A stretch of DNA of 64,000 nt from Pelomonas sp. SE-A7 (GTDB lineage Bacteria > Pseudomonadota > Gammaproteobacteria > Burkholderiales > Burkholderiaceae_C). Made by a program: the position numbers and the translations under genes. The notes beneath the pieces were generated by a model. It searched no databases. It worked only from the letters and a program-made list of their open reading frames with translations, and was not told the origin of the DNA. Positions 1 to 7,137 of this stretch are shown in pieces. Where the stretch lies: NCBI RefSeq assembly GCF_030345705.1, contig NZ_JAUASW010000001.1, positions 2,728,001 to 2,792,000 of the forward strand, written 5' to 3'. Position 1 is the stretch's first letter, and every line of letters starts with the position of its first letter.

Positions 1-2633
1 TCCCGGCGCTGTCCACCATCGACGGCGTGGCCCAGGTCTCGATCTTTGGCCAGAAGCGCTATGCGGTGCGCATCAAGGTCCGCAACGACCTGCTGGCCCA
101 GCGCAACCTCACGCTGGAAGAACTGCAGGCCGCGGTGCGCAGCGCCAATGCCAACACGCCGGTGGGCGTGCTGGACGGCGACCGCCAGACGCTGACCATC
201 CAGGCCAACAAGCAGCTGCGCAATGCGCGCGAGTTCGGCGGCCTGGTCGTGGCCTCGCGCAATGGCGCACCGGTGTTCCTGCGCGACGTGGCCGAAGTCC
301 AGGACAGCATCGAGACCACCAAGGCCTTCAGCCTGTTCAACGGCGAGCGCTCCATCGTGCTGGCCGTGCAGCGCCAGCCCGATGCCAACACGGTCAAGGT
401 GGTGGATGCCGCCAAGGCCATGCTGCCGCGCTTCCAGGCCCAGATGCCGGCCTCGGTGCAGATGAACTTGCTGAACGACCGCTCGGTCTCGGTGCGCGAG
501 TCGCTGCACGACGTCTACTTCACGCTGGCCCTGACCGTGGTGCTGGTGGTGATGGTGATCTTCATCTTCCTGCGCCGCGTGGCGGCCACCACCATCCCGG
601 CGCTGTCGCTGCCGATCTCGCTGATAGGCGCGCTGACCCTGCTCTATGCGCTGGGCTACAGCCTGGACAACATCTCGCTCCTGGGCATCACCCTGGCCGT
701 GGGCCTGGTGGTGGACGACGCCATCGTGATGCTGGAGAACATCTACCGCCACATCGAGGATGGCGCCAAGCCCTTCGAGGCGGCCGTGCGCGGCGCGCGC
801 GAGATGACCTTCACCATCCTGTCGATCTCGATCTCGCTGGTGGCGGTCCTGATCCCGATCTTCTTCATGCCCGGCGTGATCGGCCTGCTGTTCCACGAGT
901 TCGCGGTGGTGGTCTCGCTGTCCATCCTGGTCTCGGCCATGGTCTCGCTGACCCTGGTGCCCATGCTGTGCAGCCGCTTCCTCAAGCCGCACCACCACAC
1001 GCAGGAAAGCAGGCTGGGCCAGGTGTTCGAGAACGCCTTCAAGCGCGTGCAGGACGCCTACGGCCGCAGCCTGGACTGGGCGCTCAAGCGGCGCCATGTG
1101 GTGCTGGCCGTGGCCATCGCCAGCTTCGTGGGCACGGTCTATTTCTACATGGCCATCCCCAAGGGCTTCTTCCCCGAAGAGGACATAGGCCAGATCCAGG
1201 CCAGCACCGAGGCGGCCGAGGACACCTCGTTCAACACCATGGCCGTGTTGCAGGAGCAGGCGGCGGCCATCGTCAAGGCCAACCCGGCCGTGCTGAGCGT
1301 GGCCGCCGGCGTGGGCGGCGGACCGACGGCCTCGGGCGCCACCAACACCGGCCGACTGTTCATCAACCTGAAGCCCCGCAAGGAGCGGCCACCGATGGCC
1401 AAGGTGGTCGAGAGCCTGCGCAAGGACCTGCGCGCCGTGCCCGGCCTGCAGGTCTTTCTGCGGCCGGTGCAGAACCTGCAGCTGGGCGGCCGCCAGAGCA
1501 AGAGCCGCTACCAGTTCACGCTGCAGGCGGTGGCGGCCGGCGAGCTCAATGCCTGGTCCAGCAAGCTGCAGGCCAAGCTGCGCGAGAACACCAAGCTGTT
1601 CCGCGACGTGACCAGCGATTCGCAGCTGCGCGGCCTGCAGGCCAACCTGGTGATAGACCGTGAACGCGCCACGCTGCTGGGCGTGCAGATGCAGGACCTG
1701 CGCTCGGTGCTGTACGACGCGTTCGGCGAGCGCCAGGTGTCCAGCATCTTTGCCGAGAGCAACACCTACCAGGTGCTGATGGAGGCCAGCGACGCCGACC
1801 GCCGCAGCGAGGACGCCTTCGACAAGATCTACCTGCGCGGCCGCAACGGTGCCCTGGTGCCGCTGAGCGCCTTCGCGACGGTGCAGCGCGGACTGGGCCC
1901 GACCTCGATCAACCACCAGGGCCAATTGCAGGCGATCACGCTGTCCTTCAACCTGGCGCCCGACGCGCCGCTGGGCGAGGCGACCAAGGCCATCGAGGCC
2001 TACTGCAAGGACATAGCCCTGCCCGCTTCCATCATCACCAGCTACGGCGGCGATGCGGCGGTGTTCCAGGACTCGCAGTCCGGCCAGCTCTTGCTGATAG
2101 GCCTGGCACTGGCTGTGATCTATGTTCTGCTGGGCGTGCTGTACGAGAGCTACATCCACCCGATCACCATCCTGGCCGGCCTGCCCTCGGCCGCCGTGGG
2201 CGCCCTGATCACGCTGCAGCTGTTCGGCATGGACCTGACCATCATCGCGACCATTGGCATCGTGATGCTGATCGGCATCGTCAAGAAGAACGCCATCATG
2301 ATGATCGACTTCGCGCTGGATGCTCAGCGCAACGGCGGCATGAGCCCGGCCGCGGCGATCCGCGAGGCCTGCATCCTGCGCTTCCGGCCCATCATGATGA
2401 CCACGCTGGCGGCCCTGATGGGCGCCCTGCCCATCGCCCTGGGCCTGGGCGCCGGCGCCGAGCTGCGCCAGCCGCTGGGCCTGGCGGTGGTCGGCGGCCT
2501 GATCCTTTCGCAGGCGGTGACGCTCTACATCACGCCGGTGATCTACCTGGCGCTGGACCGCTGGAGCGGCAAGGGGCCGGACACTCGCGAGGTGGCCGAA
2601 GTGCACATGACCTCGCATGCGGCCGCCGATTGA
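1..2633 (+). CDS. RND (HAE-1 family) multidrug efflux permease, 5' end outside window
   Basis: Inner-membrane proton antiporter of a tripartite efflux pump. The frame is open from base 3, so about 876 residues are present and roughly the first 150 of a usual 1030-1050 are missing; the GTG at 27 is internal, not a start. Transmembrane stretches flank two large periplasmic loops. The proton-relay pair of TM4 is visible in VGLVVDDAIVMLENIYRH, and the TM10 lysine region in GIVKKNAIMMIDFA, a form typical of the MdtB/MdtC/MuxB branch. FFPEEDIGQIQ, at the start of the second porter half, is also characteristic. Adaptor and outer-membrane genes are presumably upstream of the window. Substrate cannot be deduced. 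Confidence 0.93.
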   Translation, partial: PALSTIDGVAQVSIFGQKRYAVRIKVRNDLLAQRNLTLEELQAAVRSANANTPVGVLDGDRQTLTIQANKQLRNAREFGGLVVASRNGAPVFLRDVAEVQDSIETTKAFSLFNGERSIVLAVQRQPDANTVKVVDAAKAMLPRFQAQMPASVQMNLLNDRSVSVRESLHDVYFTLALTVVLVVMVIFIFLRRVAATTIPALSLPISLIGALTLLYALGYSLDNISLLGITLAVGLVVDDAIVMLENIYRHIEDGAKPFEAAVRGAREMTFTILSISISLVAVLIPIFFMPGVIGLLFHEFAVVVSLSILVSAMVSLTLVPMLCSRFLKPHHHTQESRLGQVFENAFKRVQDAYGRSLDWALKRRHVVLAVAIASFVGTVYFYMAIPKGFFPEEDIGQIQASTEAAEDTSFNTMAVLQEQAAAIVKANPAVLSVAAGVGGGPTASGATNTGRLFINLKPRKERPPMAKVVESLRKDLRAVPGLQVFLRPVQNLQLGGRQSKSRYQFTLQAVAAGELNAWSSKLQAKLRENTKLFRDVTSDSQLRGLQANLVIDRERATLLGVQMQDLRSVLYDAFGERQVSSIFAESNTYQVLMEASDADRRSEDAFDKIYLRGRNGALVPLSAFATVQRGLGPTSINHQGQLQAITLSFNLAPDAPLGEATKAIEAYCKDIALPASIITSYGGDAAVFQDSQSGQLLLIGLALAVIYVLLGVLYESYIHPITILAGLPSAAVGALITLQLFGMDLTIIATIGIVMLIGIVKKNAIMMIDFALDAQRNGGMSPAAAIREACILRFRPIMMTTLAALMGALPIALGLGAGAELRQPLGLAVVGGLILSQAVTLYITPVIYLALDRWSGKGPDTREVAEVHMTSHAAAD

Positions 2634-2661
2634 AAATCCGTAATAGGTAAACACCCAGGCA

Positions 2662-2698
2662 GGCCGGGCCGCCACTTCGCTACAGTGGCGGCCCGGCC
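2662..2698 (+). terminator. Perfect 15-bp GC-rich hairpin after the RND gene
   Basis: Arms 2662-2676 and 2684-2698 are exact reverse complements around a 7-base loop. It begins 29 bases after the RND stop codon. Only a weak run of T follows, so it could act as a terminator or 3' stabiliser for the efflux mRNA. It could also fold in the leader of the downstream permease, whose start lies 35 bases beyond it. Confidence 0.6.
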
Positions 2699-2732
2699 CG
2701 CTTTGGGCGAACAGCATCACAAAAGGGCCCCG

Positions 2733-4205
2733 ATGGACGCCATCCCCCAGCAAGAACTCAAGCGTGGCATCGGTGCCCGCCAGCTGAGCATGATCGCCAT
2801 CGGCGGCGCCATCGGCACCGGCCTGTTCCTGGCTAGCGGCGGCGCCATTGCCAATGCCGGCCCGGGCGGCGCCCTGCTGGCCTACGCCATCATGGGCATC
2901 GCCGTGTTCTGCATGATGCAATCGCTGGGCGAGATGGCCACGCAGCTGCCCATCGCCGGCTCCTTCGAGGCCTATGCCGAGCGCTTCGTCGATCCTTCGC
3001 TGGGCTTTGCCTTCGGCTGGAACTACTGGTTCAGCTGGTCGATCACGCTGGCCGCCGAGTTCGTGGCCGGTGGCCTGATCGTCAAGTTCTGGTTCCCCGA
3101 CAGCAATGCCGGCCTCTGGGCCATGGGCTTCTTCGTGCTGCTGATGGGGCTGAACCTGCTGTCGGTCAAGGCCTATGCCGAGGCCGAGTACTGGTTCGCC
3201 AGCATCAAGGTCACGACGGTCATCATCTTCCTGATCGTGGGCGCGCTGATGATCTGCGGCTTGCTGGGCGACCAGCAATCGATAGGCTTCAAGAACTGGC
3301 AACTGGCCGATGCGGCCAGCGGCAAGAGCGCGCCCTTCGTGGGCGGCCTGGCGGCCATCCTGGGCGTGTTCCTGATCGCCGGCTTCTCGTTCCAGGGCAC
3401 GGAGGGCGTAGGCCTGGCGGCGGCCGAGACCGAGGACCCGGCCAGGAACGTGCCCAAGGCCATCCATTCGGTGTTCTGGCGCATCCTGCTGTTCTACATA
3501 GGCGCGATCGCGGTGATCGGCTTCCTGATCCCCTTCACCGACCCCAACCTGCTGCGCAGCGGCGAGGAGAACGTGGCCTATTCGCCGTTCACCATCGTCA
3601 TCTCGCACCTGCCCAAGATTGGCTTCTATGCGGCCAATCTGATGAACTTCGTGATCCTGTCGGCCGTGCTGTCGGCCGGCAATTCCTCGCTTTATGTGTC
3701 CTCGCGCATGCTGTACGCCATGGCGCACAGCGGCAAGGCACCCCGGCTGTTCGGCCAGCTCAACGGCCGCGGCGTGCCGGTGGCGGCGGTCTGGGCCACG
3801 GGCCTGGTGGGCGCCCTGGCCTTCCTGGCCAGCGAGTTCGGCGCGACCAAGGTCTACCAGCTGCTCTACAACGCCTCGGGCCTGACCGGCTTCCTGATCT
3901 GGCTGGGCATCGCGATCTGCCACCTGCGCTTCCGCAAGGCCTGGGTGGCCCAGGGCCGGCCATTGAGCGATCTGAAGTTCCGCGCCAAGTTCTACCCCTG
4001 GGGCCCCTGGGCCGCCCTGGTGCTGTTCCTGGTCGTGCTGTTCGGCGCCAATGCCTGGGTGTTCCAGGCCGAGCAGTTCAGCTGGTTCGACTTCATCAGC
4101 AACTACCTGCCGATCCCCGCCTTCGTGCTGCTGTACCTGGGCCACAAATGGGTCAAGAAGACCCGGGTCGTGCCGCTGAAAGACTGCAACTTCAGGATGG
4201 ACTGA
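2733..4205 (+). CDS. Amino-acid permease of the APC/AAT family, LysP-like
   Basis: A 490-residue inner-membrane amino acid:proton symporter, close in length to E. coli LysP (489 aa). The N-terminus RQLSMIAIGGAIGTGLFLAS carries the conserved TM1 unwound glycine motif. FSFQGTEGVGLAAAETEDP in TM6 and the downstream FWRILLFY match the lysine-permease group closely. About twelve hydrophobic segments are visible. I chose the ATG at 2733 rather than an in-frame upstream start at 2685, because the extra 16 residues are unlike the family and overlap the preceding hairpin. Its stop codon directly abuts the stop codon of convergent rpe. Lysine as substrate is inference; AroP- or GabP-type substrates are possible. 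Confidence 0.88.
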   Translation: MDAIPQQELKRGIGARQLSMIAIGGAIGTGLFLASGGAIANAGPGGALLAYAIMGIAVFCMMQSLGEMATQLPIAGSFEAYAERFVDPSLGFAFGWNYWFSWSITLAAEFVAGGLIVKFWFPDSNAGLWAMGFFVLLMGLNLLSVKAYAEAEYWFASIKVTTVIIFLIVGALMICGLLGDQQSIGFKNWQLADAASGKSAPFVGGLAAILGVFLIAGFSFQGTEGVGLAAAETEDPARNVPKAIHSVFWRILLFYIGAIAVIGFLIPFTDPNLLRSGEENVAYSPFTIVISHLPKIGFYAANLMNFVILSAVLSAGNSSLYVSSRMLYAMAHSGKAPRLFGQLNGRGVPVAAVWATGLVGALAFLASEFGATKVYQLLYNASGLTGFLIWLGIAICHLRFRKAWVAQGRPLSDLKFRAKFYPWGPWAALVLFLVVLFGANAWVFQAEQFSWFDFISNYLPIPAFVLLYLGHKWVKKTRVVPLKDCNFRMD

Positions 4206-4883
4206 TCAGCGCGCCAGCTCGGCGCGCATCTGGTCGATGACGGCCTTGTAGTCGGGCTTGCCGAAGATGGCCGAGCCGGCCACGAAGGTGTCGGCACCGG
4301 CGTCGGCGATGCTGCGGATGTTGTCGACCTTGACGCCGCCGTCGATCTCCAGGCGGATATCGCGGCCGCTCCTGTCGATGATCTTGCGGGCCGCTTCCAG
4401 CTTCTTCAAGGCGCTGGGAATGAAGCTCTGGCCGCCGAAGCCGGGGTTGACGCTCATGATCAGCACCAGGTCGACCTTGTCGATCACCCAGTCCAGCACG
4501 TCCAGCGGCGTGCCCGGGTTGAACACCAGGCCGGCCTGCTTGCCTTCGGCCTTGATCAGCTGCAAGGTGCGGTCCACATGGCGACTGGCCTCCGGGTGGA
4601 AGCTCACCAGGTCGGCGCCGGCCTTGCAGAAGGCCTGGGCCAGGCTGTCCACCGGCTCGACCATCAGGTGCACGTCGATAGGCGCCGGCGTGCCGTCGGG
4701 CTTGACCGAATGCTTGCGCAGCGCCTCGCAGACCATGGGCCCGAAGGTCAGGTTGGGCACGTAATGGTTGTCCATCACGTCGAAGTGGATCCAGTCGGCG
4801 CCGGCCGCCAGCACGTTGCGGACCTCCTCGCCCAGGCGGGCAAAGTCGGCGGAGAGGATGCTGGGGGCGATGCGGTGGCTCAT
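4206..4883 (-). CDS. rpe: Ribulose-phosphate 3-epimerase
   Basis: Cytosolic TIM-barrel enzyme interconverting ribulose-5-phosphate and xylulose-5-phosphate in the pentose phosphate pathway or Calvin cycle. The 225-residue length is standard. Family motifs are in order: PSILSADFARLG at the N-terminus, the metal/catalytic motif DVMDNHYVPNLTFGP, HLMVE, MSVNPGFGGQSF and EIDGGV near the phosphate-binding end. The ATG at 4883 is preferred because the family starts almost exactly at the PSILSADF strand; an open reading frame continues upstream but has no homologous character. In related bacteria rpe sits near apaG and mltA, as it does here, and gph is not seen. Confidence 0.96.
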   Translation of the reverse strand: MSHRIAPSILSADFARLGEEVRNVLAAGADWIHFDVMDNHYVPNLTFGPMVCEALRKHSVKPDGTPAPIDVHLMVEPVDSLAQAFCKAGADLVSFHPEASRHVDRTLQLIKAEGKQAGLVFNPGTPLDVLDWVIDKVDLVLIMSVNPGFGGQSFIPSALKKLEAARKIIDRSGRDIRLEIDGGVKVDNIRSIADAGADTFVAGSAIFGKPDYKAVIDQMRAELAR

Positions 4884-4920
4884 GGCGGGCTCGGGCGAGA
4901 GGAGAAATGAGCCGCCGATT

Positions 4921-5538
4921 TTATGGGCGCTTGAATTTGCGCAAAGCGGTCTCGACCTCGGCGCGGGCCCGGCAGCCGGCCGCATGGTCATTGACCATGC
5001 CCATGGACTGCATGAAGGCATGCATGGTGGTCGGCCCGACGAACTTCCAGCCGCGCTTCTTCAAGTCCTTGGACAGGGCCCTGGAGGCCGCGGTCTCGGT
5101 CTGGCCCAGCACATCCGCCGTGGCCGGCGGCTCGAAGCGCCACAGATAGCGGGCCAGCGAGCCCTCGTCCTTGACCAGCTCCAGCGCGCGCTGCGCATTG
5201 TTGATCGCCGCTTCGATCTTGCCGCGGTGGCGGACGATGCCGGCGTCCTGCAGCAGCCGCTCCACATCGGCCTCACCGAAGCGCGCCACCTTCCTGAAAT
5301 CGAAGCTGGCAAAGGCCTGGCGGAAGGCCTCGCGCTTGGCCAGGATGGTCCGCCACGACAGGCCGGACTGAAAGCCTTCCAGGCACAGCTTCTCGAACAG
5401 ACGCTGGTCGTCGGCCACCGGGAAACCCCATTCGCGGTCGTGGTAGTCCAGGTAGGGCCGCCAGTCGGCCGCGGCGGCGCACCAGTGGCAGCGGGGCGCC
5501 TCGCCGGGCGCATGGAACAGCTTGTCGTTGAGGCTCAT
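4921..5538 (-). CDS. tag: DNA-3-methyladenine glycosylase I
   Basis: Base-excision repair enzyme removing 3-methyladenine. The 205-residue protein has the Tag zinc site: Cys17 (in RCHW) and His33 (in YHDREWG) at the N-terminus, and an HxxxC pair (NDHAAGC) near the C-terminus. LEGFQSGLSWRTILAKRE is the conserved base-binding helix with its catalytic-pocket glutamate. The start at 5538 gives an N-terminus aligning with E. coli Tag plus about 13 residues; a longer frame to 5685 overlaps the upstream gene. It lies 20 bases after the preceding gene on the same strand and is probably co-transcribed with it. Confidence 0.94.
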   Translation of the reverse strand: MSLNDKLFHAPGEAPRCHWCAAAADWRPYLDYHDREWGFPVADDQRLFEKLCLEGFQSGLSWRTILAKREAFRQAFASFDFRKVARFGEADVERLLQDAGIVRHRGKIEAAINNAQRALELVKDEGSLARYLWRFEPPATADVLGQTETAASRALSKDLKKRGWKFVGPTTMHAFMQSMGMVNDHAAGCRARAEVETALRKFKRP

Positions 5539-5558
5539 GCTCCGTTCTTTCTCATCAT

Positions 5559-5939
5559 TCAGCGCAGCCGCACTTTCGCATCGCAGAGTTCCGAGGCCCG
5601 CGCTGCCGCCAGCGAAGCCTCGGCATCGTCGCGGCTCATGCCGAGCCGCAGGCGGCCTTTCTCGTGCACCAGGCTGACCCGCCAATGGTCGGGCGCATCG
5701 TCGCCGCGCAGATGCTCGATCTCGACCGCCTGCACCTGGGCGTAGCGGGCGACCAGGCGGCGCCGCTCCCAGATCGTCTTGCTACGCCGGTCGAACACCA
5801 GCGGTGCCGCACGCCAGCGCAGCTCGGTGCGCCATTCGTCCAGCGCCACGGTCGTGCATTCGATGTCATGCAGGCCCGGCGCCAGCGCGCGCCAGAAGGC
5901 TTTCAGCCGGTCAAGCCAGGTGAGGCGGCGGCCCTTCAT
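5559..5939 (-). CDS. Uncharacterised basic protein, 126 aa
   Basis: I do not recognise a family. The protein is soluble, rich in Arg, Trp and Ala, with no signal peptide or membrane segment. It looks like a small alpha/beta protein (for example RTELRWRAAPLVFDRR followed by a strand and a helix). It starts with ATG 6 bases after the stop codon of the solute-binding-protein gene and ends 20 bases before tag, so the three genes look like one operon. The coding frame has the same strong G/C third-position bias as its neighbours, which supports it being real. Confidence 0.7.
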   Translation of the reverse strand: MKGRRLTWLDRLKAFWRALAPGLHDIECTTVALDEWRTELRWRAAPLVFDRRSKTIWERRRLVARYAQVQAVEIEHLRGDDAPDHWRVSLVHEKGRLRLGMSRDDAEASLAAARASELCDAKVRLR

Positions 5940-5945
5940 CGCGGA

Positions 5946-6698
5946 CTAGCGGTAGCGCTCGCTGATCGCCTTGAGCCGGCCGTCGCCATAGAGCTTGGTC
6001 AGCGCCAGCAGCAGGCGCTGCTCGGTCTCGACCGGCACCTGGTTGGCCACGGCCAGGTACTGGTTCTCGGCATTGAACACGGTGGAGGCCACACGCACCT
6101 TGTCCTGCAGGCCCGACTCGCGGATGTTGCGCAGCAGGTTCAGGTCCTGGCCGTAGACCATGTCGGTGCGGCCCAGCATCAGCATCTGCAGGGCCTCGTG
6201 GTCGGACGCCGCCTCGGCCAGCTGTACGCCGGCCTCCAGCAGCGAGGCCGCGAGCACCGTGCCGCGGGTCACGACCACCGGCTTGCGGCGGCTGGCCGCC
6301 ACCAGGTCGGACAGCTCGCGCGGCTCCGGGCCCGGGCCGTGGCGCATGGCCACCACATGCTGGATGCGGTACAGCGGCACCGGCAGATAACGCCACTGCT
6401 TCTCGCGCTGGGCGGATCGCAGCAGGCAGAAAAACACATCGACCTCGCCCTGGCCCAGCATCAGCTCGACTCGGCGCAACGGCACCTGCTGGTCCAGGCC
6501 GCTGAAGCGCAGGCCCGGATCCTGTTGCTCCACCGCCCGCAGGATCTCCATGCAGATGCCCGGCCGGGCCTTGTCCTGCGGCGAATACTTGGCCAGCGAA
6601 TTGCTCTGCTGGACGGTTCGCAGCACCTGGGCATGCAGGTCCGCGCCCATCATCGGAAGGGCTGCCACGAAGAGGGAGAACAGCAGGCGGTACGACAC
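5946..6698 (-). CDS. Periplasmic solute-binding protein, SBP family 3 (PBPb-like)
   Basis: A 250-residue exported protein: signal peptide SYRLLFSLFVAALPMMGADLHA, then the two-lobe family-3 fold. Features such as MEILRAVEQQ in lobe 1 and DHEALQMLMLGRTDMVYGQD in lobe 2 are typical of amino-acid-binding-like proteins. No permease or ATPase genes are adjacent, so it may be an orphan binding or sensor protein rather than part of an ABC importer. I chose the GTG at 6698 because a -10-like TATGCT ends 6 bases upstream and this start puts the basic/hydrophobic signal directly at the N-terminus; a GTG at 6731 is the alternative. It diverges from apaG with about 50 bases between start codons. Confidence 0.8.
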   Translation of the reverse strand: MSYRLLFSLFVAALPMMGADLHAQVLRTVQQSNSLAKYSPQDKARPGICMEILRAVEQQDPGLRFSGLDQQVPLRRVELMLGQGEVDVFFCLLRSAQREKQWRYLPVPLYRIQHVVAMRHGPGPEPRELSDLVAASRRKPVVVTRGTVLAASLLEAGVQLAEAASDHEALQMLMLGRTDMVYGQDLNLLRNIRESGLQDKVRVASTVFNAENQYLAVANQVPVETEQRLLLALTKLYGDGRLKAISERYR

Positions 6699-6704
6699 GG
6701 CGCG

Positions 6705-6710
6705 AGCATA
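6705..6710 (-). promoter_or_regulatory. -10-like element TATGCT for the solute-binding-protein gene
   Basis: Reads TATGCT on the minus strand, 6 bases before the proposed GTG start at 6698. This spacing would put the transcription start at or beside the start codon. No good -35 element is visible. Confidence 0.4.
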
Positions 6711-6733
6711 CCGGGGCTTTGAAAGCCGCACCC

Positions 6734-6739
6734 TAGAAT
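6734..6739 (+). promoter_or_regulatory. -10-like element TAGAAT for apaG, leaderless arrangement
   Basis: TAGAAT ends 6 bases before the apaG ATG at 6746, with no room for a ribosome-binding site between them. No clear -35 hexamer is present about 17 bases upstream. Confidence 0.45.
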
Positions 6740-6745
6740 GGGCCG

Positions 6746-7120
6746 ATGTCGTCCCCTGAATTCAGCTGCACGGTCACGGTCAAGCCGCTGCCCGAGCACA
6801 CCGACTCCGAGCAGGGCCGCTGGGCCTTCAGCTACACCATCACCATCAGCAACAGCGGCGACGTGGCCGCCCAGCTGATCGCCCGTGAATGGGACATCGT
6901 CGACACCGAAGGCCAGGTCCAGCAGGTGCGCGGCCTGGCGGTGGTCGGCCACCAGCCCTTCCTGCAGCCGGGCGAGCAGTTCCAGTACAGCAGCTGGGCC
7001 CAGCTGGCCACGCCGCAGGGCAGCATGAAGGGCCGCTACCTCTGCGTGACCGAGCAGGCCGAGATCTTCTGGGCCGAGGTGCCCGAGTTCCTGCTGGCCG
7101 ACAGCGCCAGCCTGCACTGA
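6746..7120 (+). CDS. apaG: ApaG/DUF525 domain protein
   Basis: A 124-residue small beta-sandwich protein of the ApaG family (fibronectin-III-like). It is historically linked to Co2+ resistance or Mg2+ efflux, but its biochemical role is unsettled. Family signatures are the repeated strands YTITISN and AREWDIVDTEGQVQQVRG, then VVGHQPFLQPGEQFQYSSW and GSMKGRYL near the C-terminus. The length matches E. coli ApaG (125 aa). It is followed 17 bases later by the membrane 'recombinase' gene and is probably co-transcribed with it. Confidence 0.94.
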   Translation: MSSPEFSCTVTVKPLPEHTDSEQGRWAFSYTITISNSGDVAAQLIAREWDIVDTEGQVQQVRGLAVVGHQPFLQPGEQFQYSSWAQLATPQGSMKGRYLCVTEQAEIFWAEVPEFLLADSASLH

Positions 7121-7137
7121 GCCGGGGCGCGCACAGG

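Noticed and set aside
4768..6722. Plus-strand frames of 325 and 352 codons across tag, the unknown gene and the solute-binding protein
   Set aside because: Translations are His/Gln/Ala/Arg-rich and motif-free; minus-strand genes with clear domains cover the same bases.
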